From: Cyclaneusma minus
Taxonomy: Eukaryota; Ascomycota; Leotiomycetes; Marthamycetales; Marthamycetaceae
DNA: 64,000 nt
Reading direction: 5' to 3'
Assembly (NCBI GenBank): GCA_037179335.1
Contig: JAKZHN010000063.1
Coordinates: 1 to 64,000 of the forward strand
The notes beneath the pieces are model-generated. The model saw nothing but the letters and a program-made list of their open reading frames with translations. It had not been told where the DNA came from and made no database searches. The position numbers and the translations under genes were made by a program. Numbering within the stretch: the first letter of the stretch is position 1; each line of letters starts with the position of its first letter. This document shows, piece by piece, positions 10,947 to 20,755 of the stretch.

Positions 10947-11496
10947 AAATCGACGAAAGGGGTCGGGAGCGATGTAGCTGCTAAAGCTTGACGGTCCCCT
11001 AGAATCGACAAAAGAAGTCGGGAGCAATATGGCTGCAAGGGCTTGACAATTTCTCTGGAATTGACAAAAGGGGTCAGGAGCAGTATAGTTGCCAAAGCTT
11101 GGCGGTTTCCTAGGATCTCGATAAAAGGGGTTAGCAGCAATATAGCAGCAAGAGCTTGATGATTGCCCTGGAATCGACGAAAGAGATCGGGAGCGATATG
11201 GCTGCCTGAGCTTAACGGTCCCTTGCAATCTCGATAAAAGGGGTTGTGAGCAATGCAGCTGCAAAATATTAACGGTTTCTGTGGAATCGACGAAAGGAGT
11301 CGGGAGCGATATAGTTGGCAGAGCTTGACGCTCCCTTGAGATATCGGTAAAAGGGGTTGGGAGTGATATAGCTATCAGAGCTTGACGGTCTCCTAAAATC
11401 TTAATAAAAAGGTTTGGGAGCAATATAGCTGCAAAAGCTTGATAATTACCCCAAAACCGATGAAAGGGGTTGGGAGCGGTGTAGTTGAAAGAGCTT
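10947..11496. repeat. Minisatellite, about 10 units of 55-57 bp
   Basis: Units begin with variants of AATCGACGAAAGGGGTCGGG, followed by AGCGATATAGCTGC..AGAGCTTGACGGT. Starts fall near 10,947, 11,002, 11,057, 11,112, 11,169, 11,226, 11,282, 11,339, 11,396 and 11,455. Units alternate between two types at the start (ATCGACGAAAG versus ATCTCGATAAAAG), so the higher-order repeat may be a dimer. The array lies directly upstream of the gene at 11,888. A 167-codon minus-strand ORF across it is a by-product of a period close to a multiple of three. Confidence 0.93.
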
Positions 11497-11887
11497 CTTT
11501 TATAGCTGTCGTTGAATATATATTACTCTGCTGCTAGGACTAGCTCCTGTCACTCATGAAAATCTTCATTCTTAACTTTGACACCTCGTATTACTCTTGC
11601 TCACCGCATCACCGTTCGCTTAACTACTCCGACGTGTTTAGTGAACTTTTGACACTTCCATGTCCCGGTTCAACCACGCTTCGCTCTCACAATCACACAA
11701 CAACAAACTTCACCCTTCTCGCTCACGACCACATTCAAAAAATCTCAAGCCTCGGCAAAAACCAGCCTCACTCACACGCCTCACAAGAGCCGATTTGCTC
11801 TATGCTGAGCCTCACCACGAGCGCAGCTCCACTCCCTTCCTCACCTCCCCGAAGTCAACCCATTTCGAACCTCACTTGAAAGGCACA

Positions 11888-12832
11888 ATGTGCGTGAGGT
11901 TTACCCGGCGCTATGCGCACTGCCTCTGTCCAATGGACCTAGAAGCCCGGAGCTTCGAGTTTTGTGAAGAAGCTTTGTTCCGGCATTTGGGTCTTACACC
12001 CAGATTGGCTATCGACTTCCGGAATCTGAAGAAGGGGATCAGCAAGAAAGTGTGGAAAGCGGAGATGTTGTCGAAAGTGGAGTTGCTTAGTCCGGAGTGG
12101 CGGAAGAGGATCATTTTGTACAGGCACAGGTGTGCAGAGGAGCTCCTGGAAGAGAAAGATATCCCAGAAAGGGGATATTTTAAAGACGGATGGTGTGGAA
12201 TTCACAGACCCGATCCTGAGTCTCGCCCCGGATCCCATGGTAGTGCTTCTTCAACCGGACAGGAAGACATCAACGAAGTCGCCCGAGCCAATGATCTTCA
12301 AGAGGATGTCTCGTTTGGCACCATTCTGCGATTCTACTCTGATTCGCCAAGTCCGCCACCTCCTCCTTCACCCTCAAAGTCCCTCGAAACCGTCCGTGTT
12401 CGGTCCCCTAGTGAAGAATCCGCAGATCATCAAGCACGTGCGACGACACCCACTATCACACTAACTTCACCTGCGGAGGACGTCGAAAATCTGTCATCCT
12501 ACTTCAACCCAGGAATGATAGGTCAAGCTATTACTACGAGTGCCACTATCACGCTGTTTCCTGGTTCCTCAATCCCGGCCGCTATCCCTACAGAGCCCGA
12601 GCTTCAATCCCAAGACCTCACAGATCTCGAGCCTATCACATCCGACAGAGATTCCTACGGACCTTCGCTTGCAGAAAAAGAGGGGCTGCGAAAAGTCAGA
12701 AGTGAGAAAAAACTACGCAGATTTTACGGCTCGGACGTGGCCGCGGCAGATGTGGCGGGCATTTTCTCAAGGGAGCCAGACAATGTCGTTATGCGACGCC
12801 CCGCAAGCTCGAACTGGCTTCGTGGTATCTGA
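11888..12832 (+). CDS. Member 2 of the Met-Cys protein family (314 aa)
   Basis: I chose the ATG at 11,888 (context CACAATGTGC) because every paralogue here begins Met-Cys; the frame is open upstream to 11,660. Cys residues sit at 2, 12, 14 and 26. Next come ALFRHLGLTP and a basic stretch with an LSPEWRKR segment, matched by LTPDW in the gene at 13,133, and DGWCGIHRP near residue 105. The middle and C-terminal parts are Pro/Ser-rich and look disordered, with a final conserved patch KKLRRFYG. The clustered Cys and the Cys/His pair suggest a metal-binding fold, but I cannot name one. There is no signal peptide, TM segment or intron. It lies 300 bases before its paralogue on the same strand, which suggests tandem duplication. 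Confidence 0.75.
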   Translation: MCVRFTRRYAHCLCPMDLEARSFEFCEEALFRHLGLTPRLAIDFRNLKKGISKKVWKAEMLSKVELLSPEWRKRIILYRHRCAEELLEEKDIPERGYFKDGWCGIHRPDPESRPGSHGSASSTGQEDINEVARANDLQEDVSFGTILRFYSDSPSPPPPPSPSKSLETVRVRSPSEESADHQARATTPTITLTSPAEDVENLSSYFNPGMIGQAITTSATITLFPGSSIPAAIPTEPELQSQDLTDLEPITSDRDSYGPSLAEKEGLRKVRSEKKLRRFYGSDVAAADVAGIFSREPDNVVMRRPASSNWLRGI

Positions 12833-13132
12833 ATGGGCGTTAGCCCTTGTTCTTCTGGTAAGTCTGAATCATCTATCGCCCGAGATAGCATTCATTCAGT
12901 TCTTTCTGCGGTCAGACTGAGTGGATATGTGGATGTGAATATATTGGACTAAATGGGACTCTGCTAACACTATTCAGTCTTTTGTACTAGATAAAGCTTT
13001 CCTGTTTGATAAACAAGTTCTCAAAAATCAAACAACCTCTGCAACTACCCATTCTCTCAGCCATCATGTGAACTGAATTGAACCAAACCTTTCTTCTGAA
13101 CTTGCAAACCATCTTCGCCTAACACCGGCTCC

Positions 13133-13993
13133 ATGTGTCTCCTAACCGTTCAAAGGTACACCCGGTGCCAGTGCAAATTTCGCATCACAGAAAAGGCTTG
13201 CAGTCACGCCTTGTTCCGGCACCTGGACATCGATCCGGACGGCCCACCTCCTCTACCCTCCAAGCAACCCCTGAAGTCAAGAAAGCGGACGACCGACTGG
13301 AGAGACAACCTTGTCAGAAAGGTCTCGCAGCTAACACCAGATTGGTCATCACACAAAATTCTGACAACCAAGTTGTGTCGGGACGAGAAATTACAGGAAG
13401 AGGTCACGCCATTCTGGGGGAGCCAAGGCGATGGATGGTGCGACGTTCATCGCCCAGCAGGCAAAGGAGAAAGTTCTGCGGTTGCGGGAGGTATTGCCAA
13501 AGGTTTCACGTTGCCAAGCAGTCAAGCAACTCCTCCGGATATCAGCAGTGAACGAGCACCGAGCTCTCGCTGTCACCCGGAACCATCTAGTCCTGCACTC
13601 AGCCCTCCATCCAATCCCCTGTCCCGTCCTCCGTTCAGCCCTCCGTCTAGCCTTCCGTTCATTTCCCAGTCCATTTCTTTCCAGCAAGAAGCATCCAGTC
13701 CCCACTACGACATGAGACTGTCAGACCCCATCCATGACCCAAGCCCCTCGACCACTCGCCCTCACTCACTTTCACCATCTCTTCCAAGCCTCGGAGAGCC
13801 CCGACCTCTCCACTACTCCGAGCGAGCCGTCCTCGACCACGAAGCAAGTGATCTGCCCTCATCATCATTCTCGACACCGGGCTTCTTGAGCAGTTCAGGG
13901 GGGAGGCTCAGTAAAACTAGTAAGTTGCAACGTCACTTTGGCGTTGGACTAGGAGGAACGGTGGAGGAAGTGACTGAGACTAAGCACAGATGA
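13133..13993 (+). CDS. Member 3 of the Met-Cys protein family (286 aa)
   Basis: This intronless gene shares its plan with the one at 11,888: Cys at 2, 12, 14 and 23, then HALFRHLDIDPD, a basic segment, VSQLTPDW, one internal Cys, and DGWCDVHRP near residue 100. A long Pro/Ser tail follows, ending with SKLQRHFG, the counterpart of KKLRRFYG. Identity is confined to these blocks; the linkers differ in length and sequence, so the duplication is not recent or the tails evolve fast. The function is unknown. A conserved N-terminal Cys domain with a variable disordered tail would suit a nuclear or signalling adaptor, but that is a guess. Confidence 0.78.
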   Translation: MCLLTVQRYTRCQCKFRITEKACSHALFRHLDIDPDGPPPLPSKQPLKSRKRTTDWRDNLVRKVSQLTPDWSSHKILTTKLCRDEKLQEEVTPFWGSQGDGWCDVHRPAGKGESSAVAGGIAKGFTLPSSQATPPDISSERAPSSRCHPEPSSPALSPPSNPLSRPPFSPPSSLPFISQSISFQQEASSPHYDMRLSDPIHDPSPSTTRPHSLSPSLPSLGEPRPLHYSERAVLDHEASDLPSSSFSTPGFLSSSGGRLSKTSKLQRHFGVGLGGTVEEVTETKHR

Positions 13994-14408
13994 GCATGCG
14001 GCTAAAGGGAGAGTCACTAAAGTTGGGACGGGCGTGGATGACTTTGTCAAGTCGCCACTGCCTTGTGTTGCAATACCAGATTCTGCCCTGACTAATTTCT
14101 TCTTTGATGCGGTCTCATAACAGAGTCCAATTCTCCGGTGATATGTGAATGTGATAACAGGCCATGTCGTGTTAAAATGTCACTAATCTTCGAAAATATT
14201 CTTAGGCACAGGGGATAGTCCCAAGCACCACTCACCAGGGATGTTCCCGATCACTGAGGATATTCCTAACTATTGAGTGGGGTTTAATGCTCCGGTTGCA
14301 CAACTGTAGAAAACAAGCATTAGAACCATACGCAATTATTGACCAGTACTTGGAAAGTGACACGGGAGGCCGCCACTCGCAGTCCAAACCACCAAGATCT
14401 CAGCCCCC
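13994..14408. other. Intergenic with dispersed repeat traces
   Basis: There is no gene here. Positions 14,215-14,280 hold degenerate units (GATGTTCCCGATCACTGAGG and GATATTCCTAAC) resembling the repeat cluster at 28,600-28,790. Confidence 0.5.
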
Positions 14409-15700
14409 CTACGCCTCCAGCCCCGCAACCGTCGGATCCCAAGCACACGGCTCATACTTCCCGGTCTCCAAACTCTTCATATCCTCCTCACTAAGCTCAA
14501 AGTCCCAAATATTCGCATTCTCCTCAATCCTACTCGGCGTGACGCTCTTAGGCAACGGCACAAAGCCCTTCTGCACACTCCATCGCAGCATAATCTGCGC
14601 ACCCGTCTTGCCATACTTATCCATCAACGGCTTGAGCAACTCATCTTCCGTCTTCTTGCTTCGCACAATTGGACAGTAGGCTTCGAAGATCACGCCTCGC
14701 TGCTTGCACCATTCTGCAATGTCGGGACGTGCGCACCACGGGTGCACTTCGCATTGGTTGACGCTGATGACACCACCTTTGCCAGCACCACCGCGCTCTT
14801 TTTCGAGCTCTTTGATGTACTGCTCGGTTTCGTTCAAGTGGTGGACTCCATAGTTGGAAACTCCCAATGAGCGGATCTTGCCAGCTTCTTGTGCCTCGAC
14901 GAGAGCTTTCCAGGCCCCTTTGCGAGCCTCGGGGCCGCCATAGGGGGCGTGGAGGAGCATTAGGTCGATGTAGTCGAGACCGCTTTCCTGGAGACTCTTC
15001 TCGATTTGGGCGTTGGTGTTGTCATAGCTGAGCTTCTTTGGAGGGATCTTGGAGGTGAAGAAGATTTCGGAGCGGGGAAGACCGGATTTCTTGATGGCGG
15101 TGCCGCAGGGGCCTTCGTTGGTGTAAGCTGCTGCGGAGTCGACATGGCGGTAGCCGGTCTTGAAGGCGTGGAGGGTTACTTCTTCGCAGACGTCCCGCGG
15201 ACTGGTTGGGTATAGGAGTTAGTTACTTGATTGGAGAAGGTAGTTTGACAGGCTTACGTCTGATAGACCTGTGGTATGTCAGTGAGGTGAGATCTTTCTA
15301 AAGGCACTTGAATCACTTACACCGTAGCCCAAGATGGGGATATCATATCCAGAGTTCATACGCAACTTGGAGTTGATGTTGAGCTTAGCCATGCTGAGTA
15401 TTTGACAATCAGCGTCGGAGTTTGATAGGATGATAAGCATGGTCGATTTTATGTAGAAGCCGTAGGTCTAGGATCTCCATCCGGCAATAATAAGCGCGAA
15501 TATGACCATCACGAAATCCAATAGCTATGAACTTGCTAGTTCAGGACAAGTGCAGGTGACGCGAAATGGATCATGAACGAAAGAGAGTATCAACTAAAAA
15601 ATATCACTTACATAGATGAAGTTGAGGAGAAAAGTCGGGTCTGAGAGGGGACGAAGTGTTGTTGAAGAAGCCTGGAACGTGACAGAGCTTGGAAAAGCAT
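14409..15700 (-). CDS. Aldo/keto reductase with optional mitochondrial leader (321 or 291 aa)
   Basis: Four exons fit in phase: 15,700-15,612, 15,393-15,321, an 11-base exon 15,268-15,258, and 15,201-14,409. The core reads GYDIPILGYG, HVDSAAAYTNE, SKIPPKK, LMLLHAPYG, GVSNYGV, NQCEVHPW and VPLPKSV, a typical AKR barrel. The catalytic tetrad is complete: Asp79, Tyr84, Lys109, His142. The enzyme should reduce carbonyls with NADPH; the substrate is not readable. Translation from 15,700 adds about 29 residues rich in Arg, Leu, Ser and Gln with no acid, like a mitochondrial presequence. The ATG at 15,392, in exon 2, would give the cytosolic form. Splicing plus start choice could therefore target one gene to two compartments. 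A perfect CRE lies at 15,888-15,895. Confidence 0.88.
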
Positions 15701-16298
15701 CAAACCTAGGTGAGGGGACTGGACGTCAGTTGAAATTGTGTGAGGGTGGAGATGGAGAGCTGAGAAACAGAGAGGATGGAGTTGTTTAAGACGAGAAGTA
15801 CATGTAGCTGCTTTGATGGATTCGCCCCCTTCTCGAGCTTCGCGGCAGGGGGCGTTGAAATCCGAAGTCACATCGATTTACCCCTCCTGACGTCACAATT
15901 TTGACGAGGGGCTGTCAATTGCTTGTGCATCGCTTTGCTGCAACCGATTGTGCGTTGATAAAATATAGTGTTGGAAGACCGAAGGACTCAAATATTCACA
16001 TTTGGACATGGAGTGGGCAATTGTATTTTTTTTAGTGTAGAGTAAAGGGGGTGGTGATCAATACTTTTTGGATTAGTTCCAGGACGGTCGCCATTGGTCA
16101 GTCCGCTTAACCGACCCACACCCGCCTGCGACAGCTCAGGCGAACCACAGAACTGCTTTGATGGCGATTGAAGCCTAGAAAACACAAACACAATACAAAA
16201 TAAATACACTCCTTTTGATCTCTGCTGCCGTTGAGATTGACATCTCCTTGTTCTTGCGCCATACGACAGTTCTGTCCTCCCTGAACTCTGGTTTCAAA
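15701..16298. promoter_or_regulatory. Divergent promoter region, aldo/keto reductase / DOM34
   Basis: This 598-bp gap separates two divergent genes. It holds the CRE described separately and an ATTGG (inverted CCAAT) at about 16,093, about 200 bp before DOM34. Small ORFs here overlap the likely leaders and are not accepted. Confidence 0.5.
15888..15895. promoter_or_regulatory. Palindromic CRE (TGACGTCA)
   Basis: A perfect ATF/CREB-type site lies 188 bp upstream of the longer aldo/keto reductase start and about 400 bp from DOM34. CCCCT and AGGGG (stress-element-like) words flank it at about 15,880 and 15,906. In ascomycetes Atf1-type bZIP factors bind this site in stress responses. Its assignment to the reductase is by proximity only. 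Confidence 0.45.
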
Positions 16299-17542
16299 AT
16301 GCGCCTCATCAAGCAGAACGTCGAGCACGATGGTTCAGGCTCCATCACGCTGTTCCCTGAAGAGCCAGAAGACATGGCAAGCTGATTTCTACCGGACAAA
16401 CTCTCTCAAAGCTAACGTTCTGGCAGTGGCATGCCTACAACCTGATCGCACCGGACGACCTCCTCCGCGCCTCTGCAATCCGCAAGATTGTCACCGAATC
16501 CAGTACCGGCAGCACTGCCTCCAACCGCGTCCACACAACCCTCGTGATCCGAGTCACAAATGTCGACTTCGACCCGCAGGCTGGCCAACTACACGTCAGC
16601 GGCCGGGTAGCTGAAGAGAACAAGTATGTGAAGAACGGTCAATATCACACGCTGGACCTCGAGCTCCAGCGCAACTTCACTTTGGAGAAATCCGACGGCT
16701 GGGACTCTATTGCTCTCGATGTCGTAAGGGAATCCATTCGCCAGGACAAGGAAGGCGTTGTGCCAGCTGTCGTTATGCAAGAGGGACTGGCCAATATCTG
16801 CTTGATCACTGAGCATCAAACGATCTTGAAGCAGAGGGTTGAGACGGGAATTCCGAGGAAGAGAAGTGGCCGGAGCGCGGATCACGATAAGGGGATGACG
16901 AGGTTTTTCCAGGTGCTGCTGGAGACGTTACAGCGACATGTGGATATTACCCAGCCAAGACCACTACTGCTTGCTTCTCCGGGCTTCGTGGCAGCGGGTT
17001 TTCAGAAATACATTATCGAGGAAGCGACAAGGACAGGCAACAAGGCATTGATGGCGAACAAGAGCAATTTTGTGGTCATACATTCAAGTTCGGGGCATTT
17101 ACATGCGCTGAACGAAGTACTGAAGAGTCCGGAAGTTTTGGCAAAGCTGAAGGATACCAAGTACGCCAAGGAGACGAGATTGATGGACGACTTTATGACT
17201 ATGCTGAGGAAAGACGACGGGAGGGCTTGGTATGGTCCATCGGAAGTAACCAAAGCTGTTGAAAAGGGCGCGGTGGGAATAGGTGGTGGAGTGTTGCTTA
17301 TCAGCAATGCGCTGTTCAGGAGTCAGGAGATTGGAACACGCAAACGATGGGTGAAACTTGTCGACAAAGTCAAGGAAGAAGGTGGAGATGTCAGAGTGTT
17401 AAGCAGTGACCACGAGAGTGGAAAGAGGTTGGAGGGGTTGGGTGGCATTGCAGCTATCTTGACATTTCCACTGGACGATCTGGACGAAGAGGAAGACGAG
17501 GCGGACGAAGCTGCGGCGACGACGGACAATAACCCCGTATGA
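16299..17542 (+). CDS. DOM34: Dom34/Pelota, ribosome rescue factor (397 aa)
   Basis: Dom34 pairs with the GTPase Hbs1 to split stalled ribosomes in no-go and non-stop decay. The protein starts MRLIKQNVEHDGSGSITLFP, the usual Sm-like N-domain. It continues through WHAYNLI..DD, RVTNVDF, VSGRVAEEN and GQYHTLDLE, the central eRF1-like domain (LLLASPGF), and a C-terminal domain (LISNALFRSQEIGTRK..., ILTFPL), ending in an acidic tail. The length is normal for the family. There is one intron, 16,377-16,426 (50 bp). It must begin GC (ATG|GCAAGC) and ends GGCAG|TGG; this gives the expected EDMWHAYNLI junction, so it is a GC-AG intron. As in all Pelota proteins, the GGQ loop of eRF1 is absent. Confidence 0.95.
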
Positions 17543-18136
17543 ACGTCATGAGACGAATGTTCTGGCTCACTTTAACACGTGGCTCAGCCGATTTCTCTCG
17601 ATCTATCAATTACTCCGATGTACAGTGTTCCGATCATCAGCTTGGGCAGCGAAATGCTGCGCGGCACCGGCATCAGTGACGAATATCGGACCCGCTACTA
17701 CCTTATCTTACAACATCACGAACGAGTATAGCCATAGAGTACTCGAGTAGGATACTGCAAGACAGAAGCCATGCATGCGATGCGACCTTACCCCATAGAG
17801 AGGGGGTAAGCCATCTCCACTGCCGACCACGTCCGCAGACACCTGGACCAATCGGATATCCCCATGCGCATCGTCCGATCTATTCGTGCATCAACCCCGT
17901 ATTGAACATGAAGCAGTTCAAGAGAATATAAACTCGCGAGCCTTTACGAGCATCACGATGAACTCACTCCAATTCTTCAAGACATCGACGGCTTGTCTGT
18001 ACGCCAAAAAAAGATTCTTGTACATATTTCGACATGACCATGTGACACGTGATCTTCAAGGTCATACGCCTTCGCTATACATATTCGCTCTCCTAACACC
18101 TCTCTCACCCTGAAACTATATTCTTCGATAATAGTC
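17543..18136. other. Intergenic
   Basis: I see no gene. The stretch holds the DOM34 3' end and the promoter of the gene at 18,137, including a CCAAT at about 17,848. Short ORFs near 17,886 are not supported. Confidence 0.5.
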
Positions 18137-18835
18137 ATGATGCGGGCATCCTTCACAACCATCACAACCACCCCCTCCATCCTCCCACGACTGAAGACTT
18201 CCGACCCGCCAGACCTCATCACCCTCACCATCACCAATACCGCCTCCTGGCCCTACATCTACACAACCACCATCCGTCTCGGCGACAGCACCCTAGCCAA
18301 CCCCTACACCTATCCCACACCTCCTCCCGACCCACCATCCCCCTACATCGCCGCCACAACTTCCACAACTCCAACGCAAACCGATAGCAATCCAACGAGC
18401 CCTTCCACTACCTCATACGAAGCAGTCGTGCTCGGCGCCACACTAGGCAGTATTTTCGGTCTCCTAGTCGTGATCGCAATATGTTACGTGTGTTGTTTCA
18501 GACAGCATAGTGTGACCTGGGTTAGTCCGGCGAATAGTTTGATTAGTGGTGAGGGTGGGAAGATGAGAAGGAGTAGGAGGTGGAGGAGGAGTACGAGGGC
18601 TTATGGGTATGAGGGGTATGATTGGACGGCTTATGCGGGAGCAGCGGAGGCGGAGGCTGCTGCTGTCCCTGTTGAGGAGGCACCTGCTGCTGCTGCTGCT
18701 GCTGCTGCTGCGGAACCTATTGCTGAGGAACCGGCTGCTGAGGCTGCTGCTGAACCTGCTGCGGAAGAGGCCGCTGCTGAGGCTGAAGGAGAGAAAGCTG
18801 AGGAGGAGGGAAAGGCAGAGGAGAAGGAAGAGTAG
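18137..18835 (+). CDS. Single-pass membrane protein with Ala/Glu repeat tail (232 aa)
   Basis: I do not recognise a family. Residues 1-90 are Thr/Ser/Pro-rich, like an O-glycosylated stalk. Residues 96-120 form one strong transmembrane helix (VVLGATLGSIFGLLVVIAICY) followed by Cys-Cys. Then comes a strongly basic patch (KMRRSRRWRRS), fitting a cytosolic side. The last 80 residues are Ala/Glu-rich low complexity from GCTGCT runs. There is no clear N-terminal signal peptide, so topology may be type III. The ATG at 18,137 is preceded by ATAGTC, and Met-2 is an alternative start. A wall-sensor-like layout (Ser/Thr region, TM, short tail) is suggestive only. Confidence 0.55.
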   Translation: MMRASFTTITTTPSILPRLKTSDPPDLITLTITNTASWPYIYTTTIRLGDSTLANPYTYPTPPPDPPSPYIAATTSTTPTQTDSNPTSPSTTSYEAVVLGATLGSIFGLLVVIAICYVCCFRQHSVTWVSPANSLISGEGGKMRRSRRWRRSTRAYGYEGYDWTAYAGAAEAEAAAVPVEEAPAAAAAAAAAEPIAEEPAAEAAAEPAAEEAAAEAEGEKAEEEGKAEEKEE

Positions 18836-20755
18836 ATATCCAAGTCAAATGCAAAGCATATTGAAAATACCTATGCAATGACATGATTACCCGGGCCTAT
18901 TGTGACAGGCAATCACACTTCCTATACCGCACCAATTCGCTAAAAACGAATGTATCCCGTATTATCAATCTCTTAAGCAAAACCATTTGTTTGCAGCAGC
19001 AGTGAGAAAAGAAGTATATGCAGCGCTTTCTCACGTAACACAGGCCTCCGGGCCGACCGAGAGAGGTACATAATTGCAAATAAGCAGGCAGCCTGAAAGG
19101 GCGCCTTAACGTAAGGGTAACAGAGGTGGCGTTCATCGCAACCCCGCACTCTCTTTCACACTTGCGCTGGGTTCGATTCTCGTCGTGGGCAAAATACGCT
19201 TTGGGAGGGAAAACGGCCGAATTACGTTGCATGCCACCGCTTTCTGTTGAACCTTGGGTGTGTCCACCCTTGCTCCGTGAGGCCACATTTTTATGGCATT
19301 GGAAGTTGACCCAACAGGCAAGTGATCTACATGTTACAATCGAACACCATCCAGTCGTACAAGCTTCTCAGGCACTTCACTACAGAGCCCTTGTCTAGTG
19401 TATCTTCAGAGTACGAGGAAACAGTATGGATGATGTTCTCGAAGGTTACACGTTCGTCTGTGGAAGTCAAGGCTTTCCTCTTCTCGGTCATGGCATCGTC
19501 TGCGCGGTCTCTGCTCGCATAGCTCTTGTCTGCACCGCTTCTCTCAGAATCCCTCCTGATCTCCGTAGCATTCGACAGAGGAACGTGGAGAGCGTGTGGC
19601 TCTAGGAGATGAGGTTGCATTAGATGAGAGCCGCAGACGAACTCACCACAGAAGTATGGTCGTGTGGCAATTGCCCCGTAGAGAAGTCCAGAATAAGGTT
19701 TTTTGAACCTCCGAGACAAAAACGTTCCCCTTACCCTAGAGTATTGCATGTCAGGTTTACCACCGATGCAACCGTTTTTAGCTCGCCCAGACTAACGGTA
19801 TGCTCCTACACAGAGCTGTCCCTGTCTGAAATACCTCCCTTGTACTCTGGCACTGAGCCCGTGAACAACACGAGACGCCTGCGTACCATGAAACTAGAAG
19901 GAGTGAGGGTCCCAGCCTATGTGTACAATGCTGGCCTTTACGCAGGGACCGCTGTTCACTTCAAGGAAGAGAAGAGGTTGTCTCCTACCACCATCATGAG
20001 CTCCCTCTGTCAAAGCAATCCTCTCTATTACCGATGACGCCTCAATCAACGCTAAAATTCTCGCCAACACCATTGAAATTGCCCGGCGCCTATCGCGCAC
20101 GATACCGGTTAAAATATCGCAAAACAAAGCTACGGTGGATGTAAGTTCGTATTGCCAAAACAAATACATACGAGTACATATACACAAAAAAACTCGCGAG
20201 AATCTAGGCGGCGCGGCAGAGAGTTAACAAGGACAATATATACAGGCGGAAGTTTTAGGAGTTTTAAAAAAAGCAGCCGCGAGGGACATACAAAGAATTA
20301 GGTTTAGATTCAGGCACTGGATGGGTTATAGGAAAAGGGTTGAATTACGAGGCGACGAACAACTCCTTTCACACTCTGCCCATATCGAGAGCGGGAATTT
20401 TCAGAGCTGCAAAAATGGTGTATTTGCCGAATTGGTGCAGGTGGACTGAACATGTCTCCCCGCATTGTGTCTTGGTCGTGGACGATGAGCATGTTTACCA
20501 AAGTTCGTGGCAATAATTTAACGGAATTTTTGTAAAAACGGCTTGAATATTATAACTGCTTGTTAAATACAGAAGCTTGCCGAAAAAACTGTTTTGTTTA
20601 ACGTGGGCCGGCGTTTTAAAAATGAGAAAGTATAAACGCATTTATATCAGGGGCTTTTTTAAATCGAAATATCCTTATTTCCTCACATGTTCACCATTGC
20701 CTCGTGTCTGCACCAATCTTATGTTTTGTAAACATTTATTTATCACAACCTCAGT
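18836..20755. other. Long gene-poor stretch
   Basis: Overlapping ORFs of up to 140 codons on both strands (for example minus 19,327-19,749 and plus 19,624-20,037) carry no motif I recognise, and none has a second exon in phase. Positions 20,220-20,755 are A/T-richer than the flanks and may be degraded repeat sequence. No tRNA folds here; a GGTTCGATTC at 19,168 lacks the matching stems. Confidence 0.4.

Noticed and set aside
10920..11423. 167-codon minus-strand ORF over the minisatellite
   Set aside because: The period is near a multiple of three so frames stay open passively; the sequence shifts frame between units and has no start context.
10947..11496. CRISPR-like array
   Set aside because: Units are contiguous, 55-57 bp, without unique spacers, and the genome is eukaryotic.
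18603..18881. Leu/Arg-rich ORF overlapping the Ala/Glu tail
   Set aside because: It is the shadow of the GCTGCT repeat in another frame of the gene at 18,137.
19165..19190. tRNA T-arm-like GGTTCGATTC
   Set aside because: The flanking bases do not form a T stem and no acceptor or anticodon stem fits upstream.
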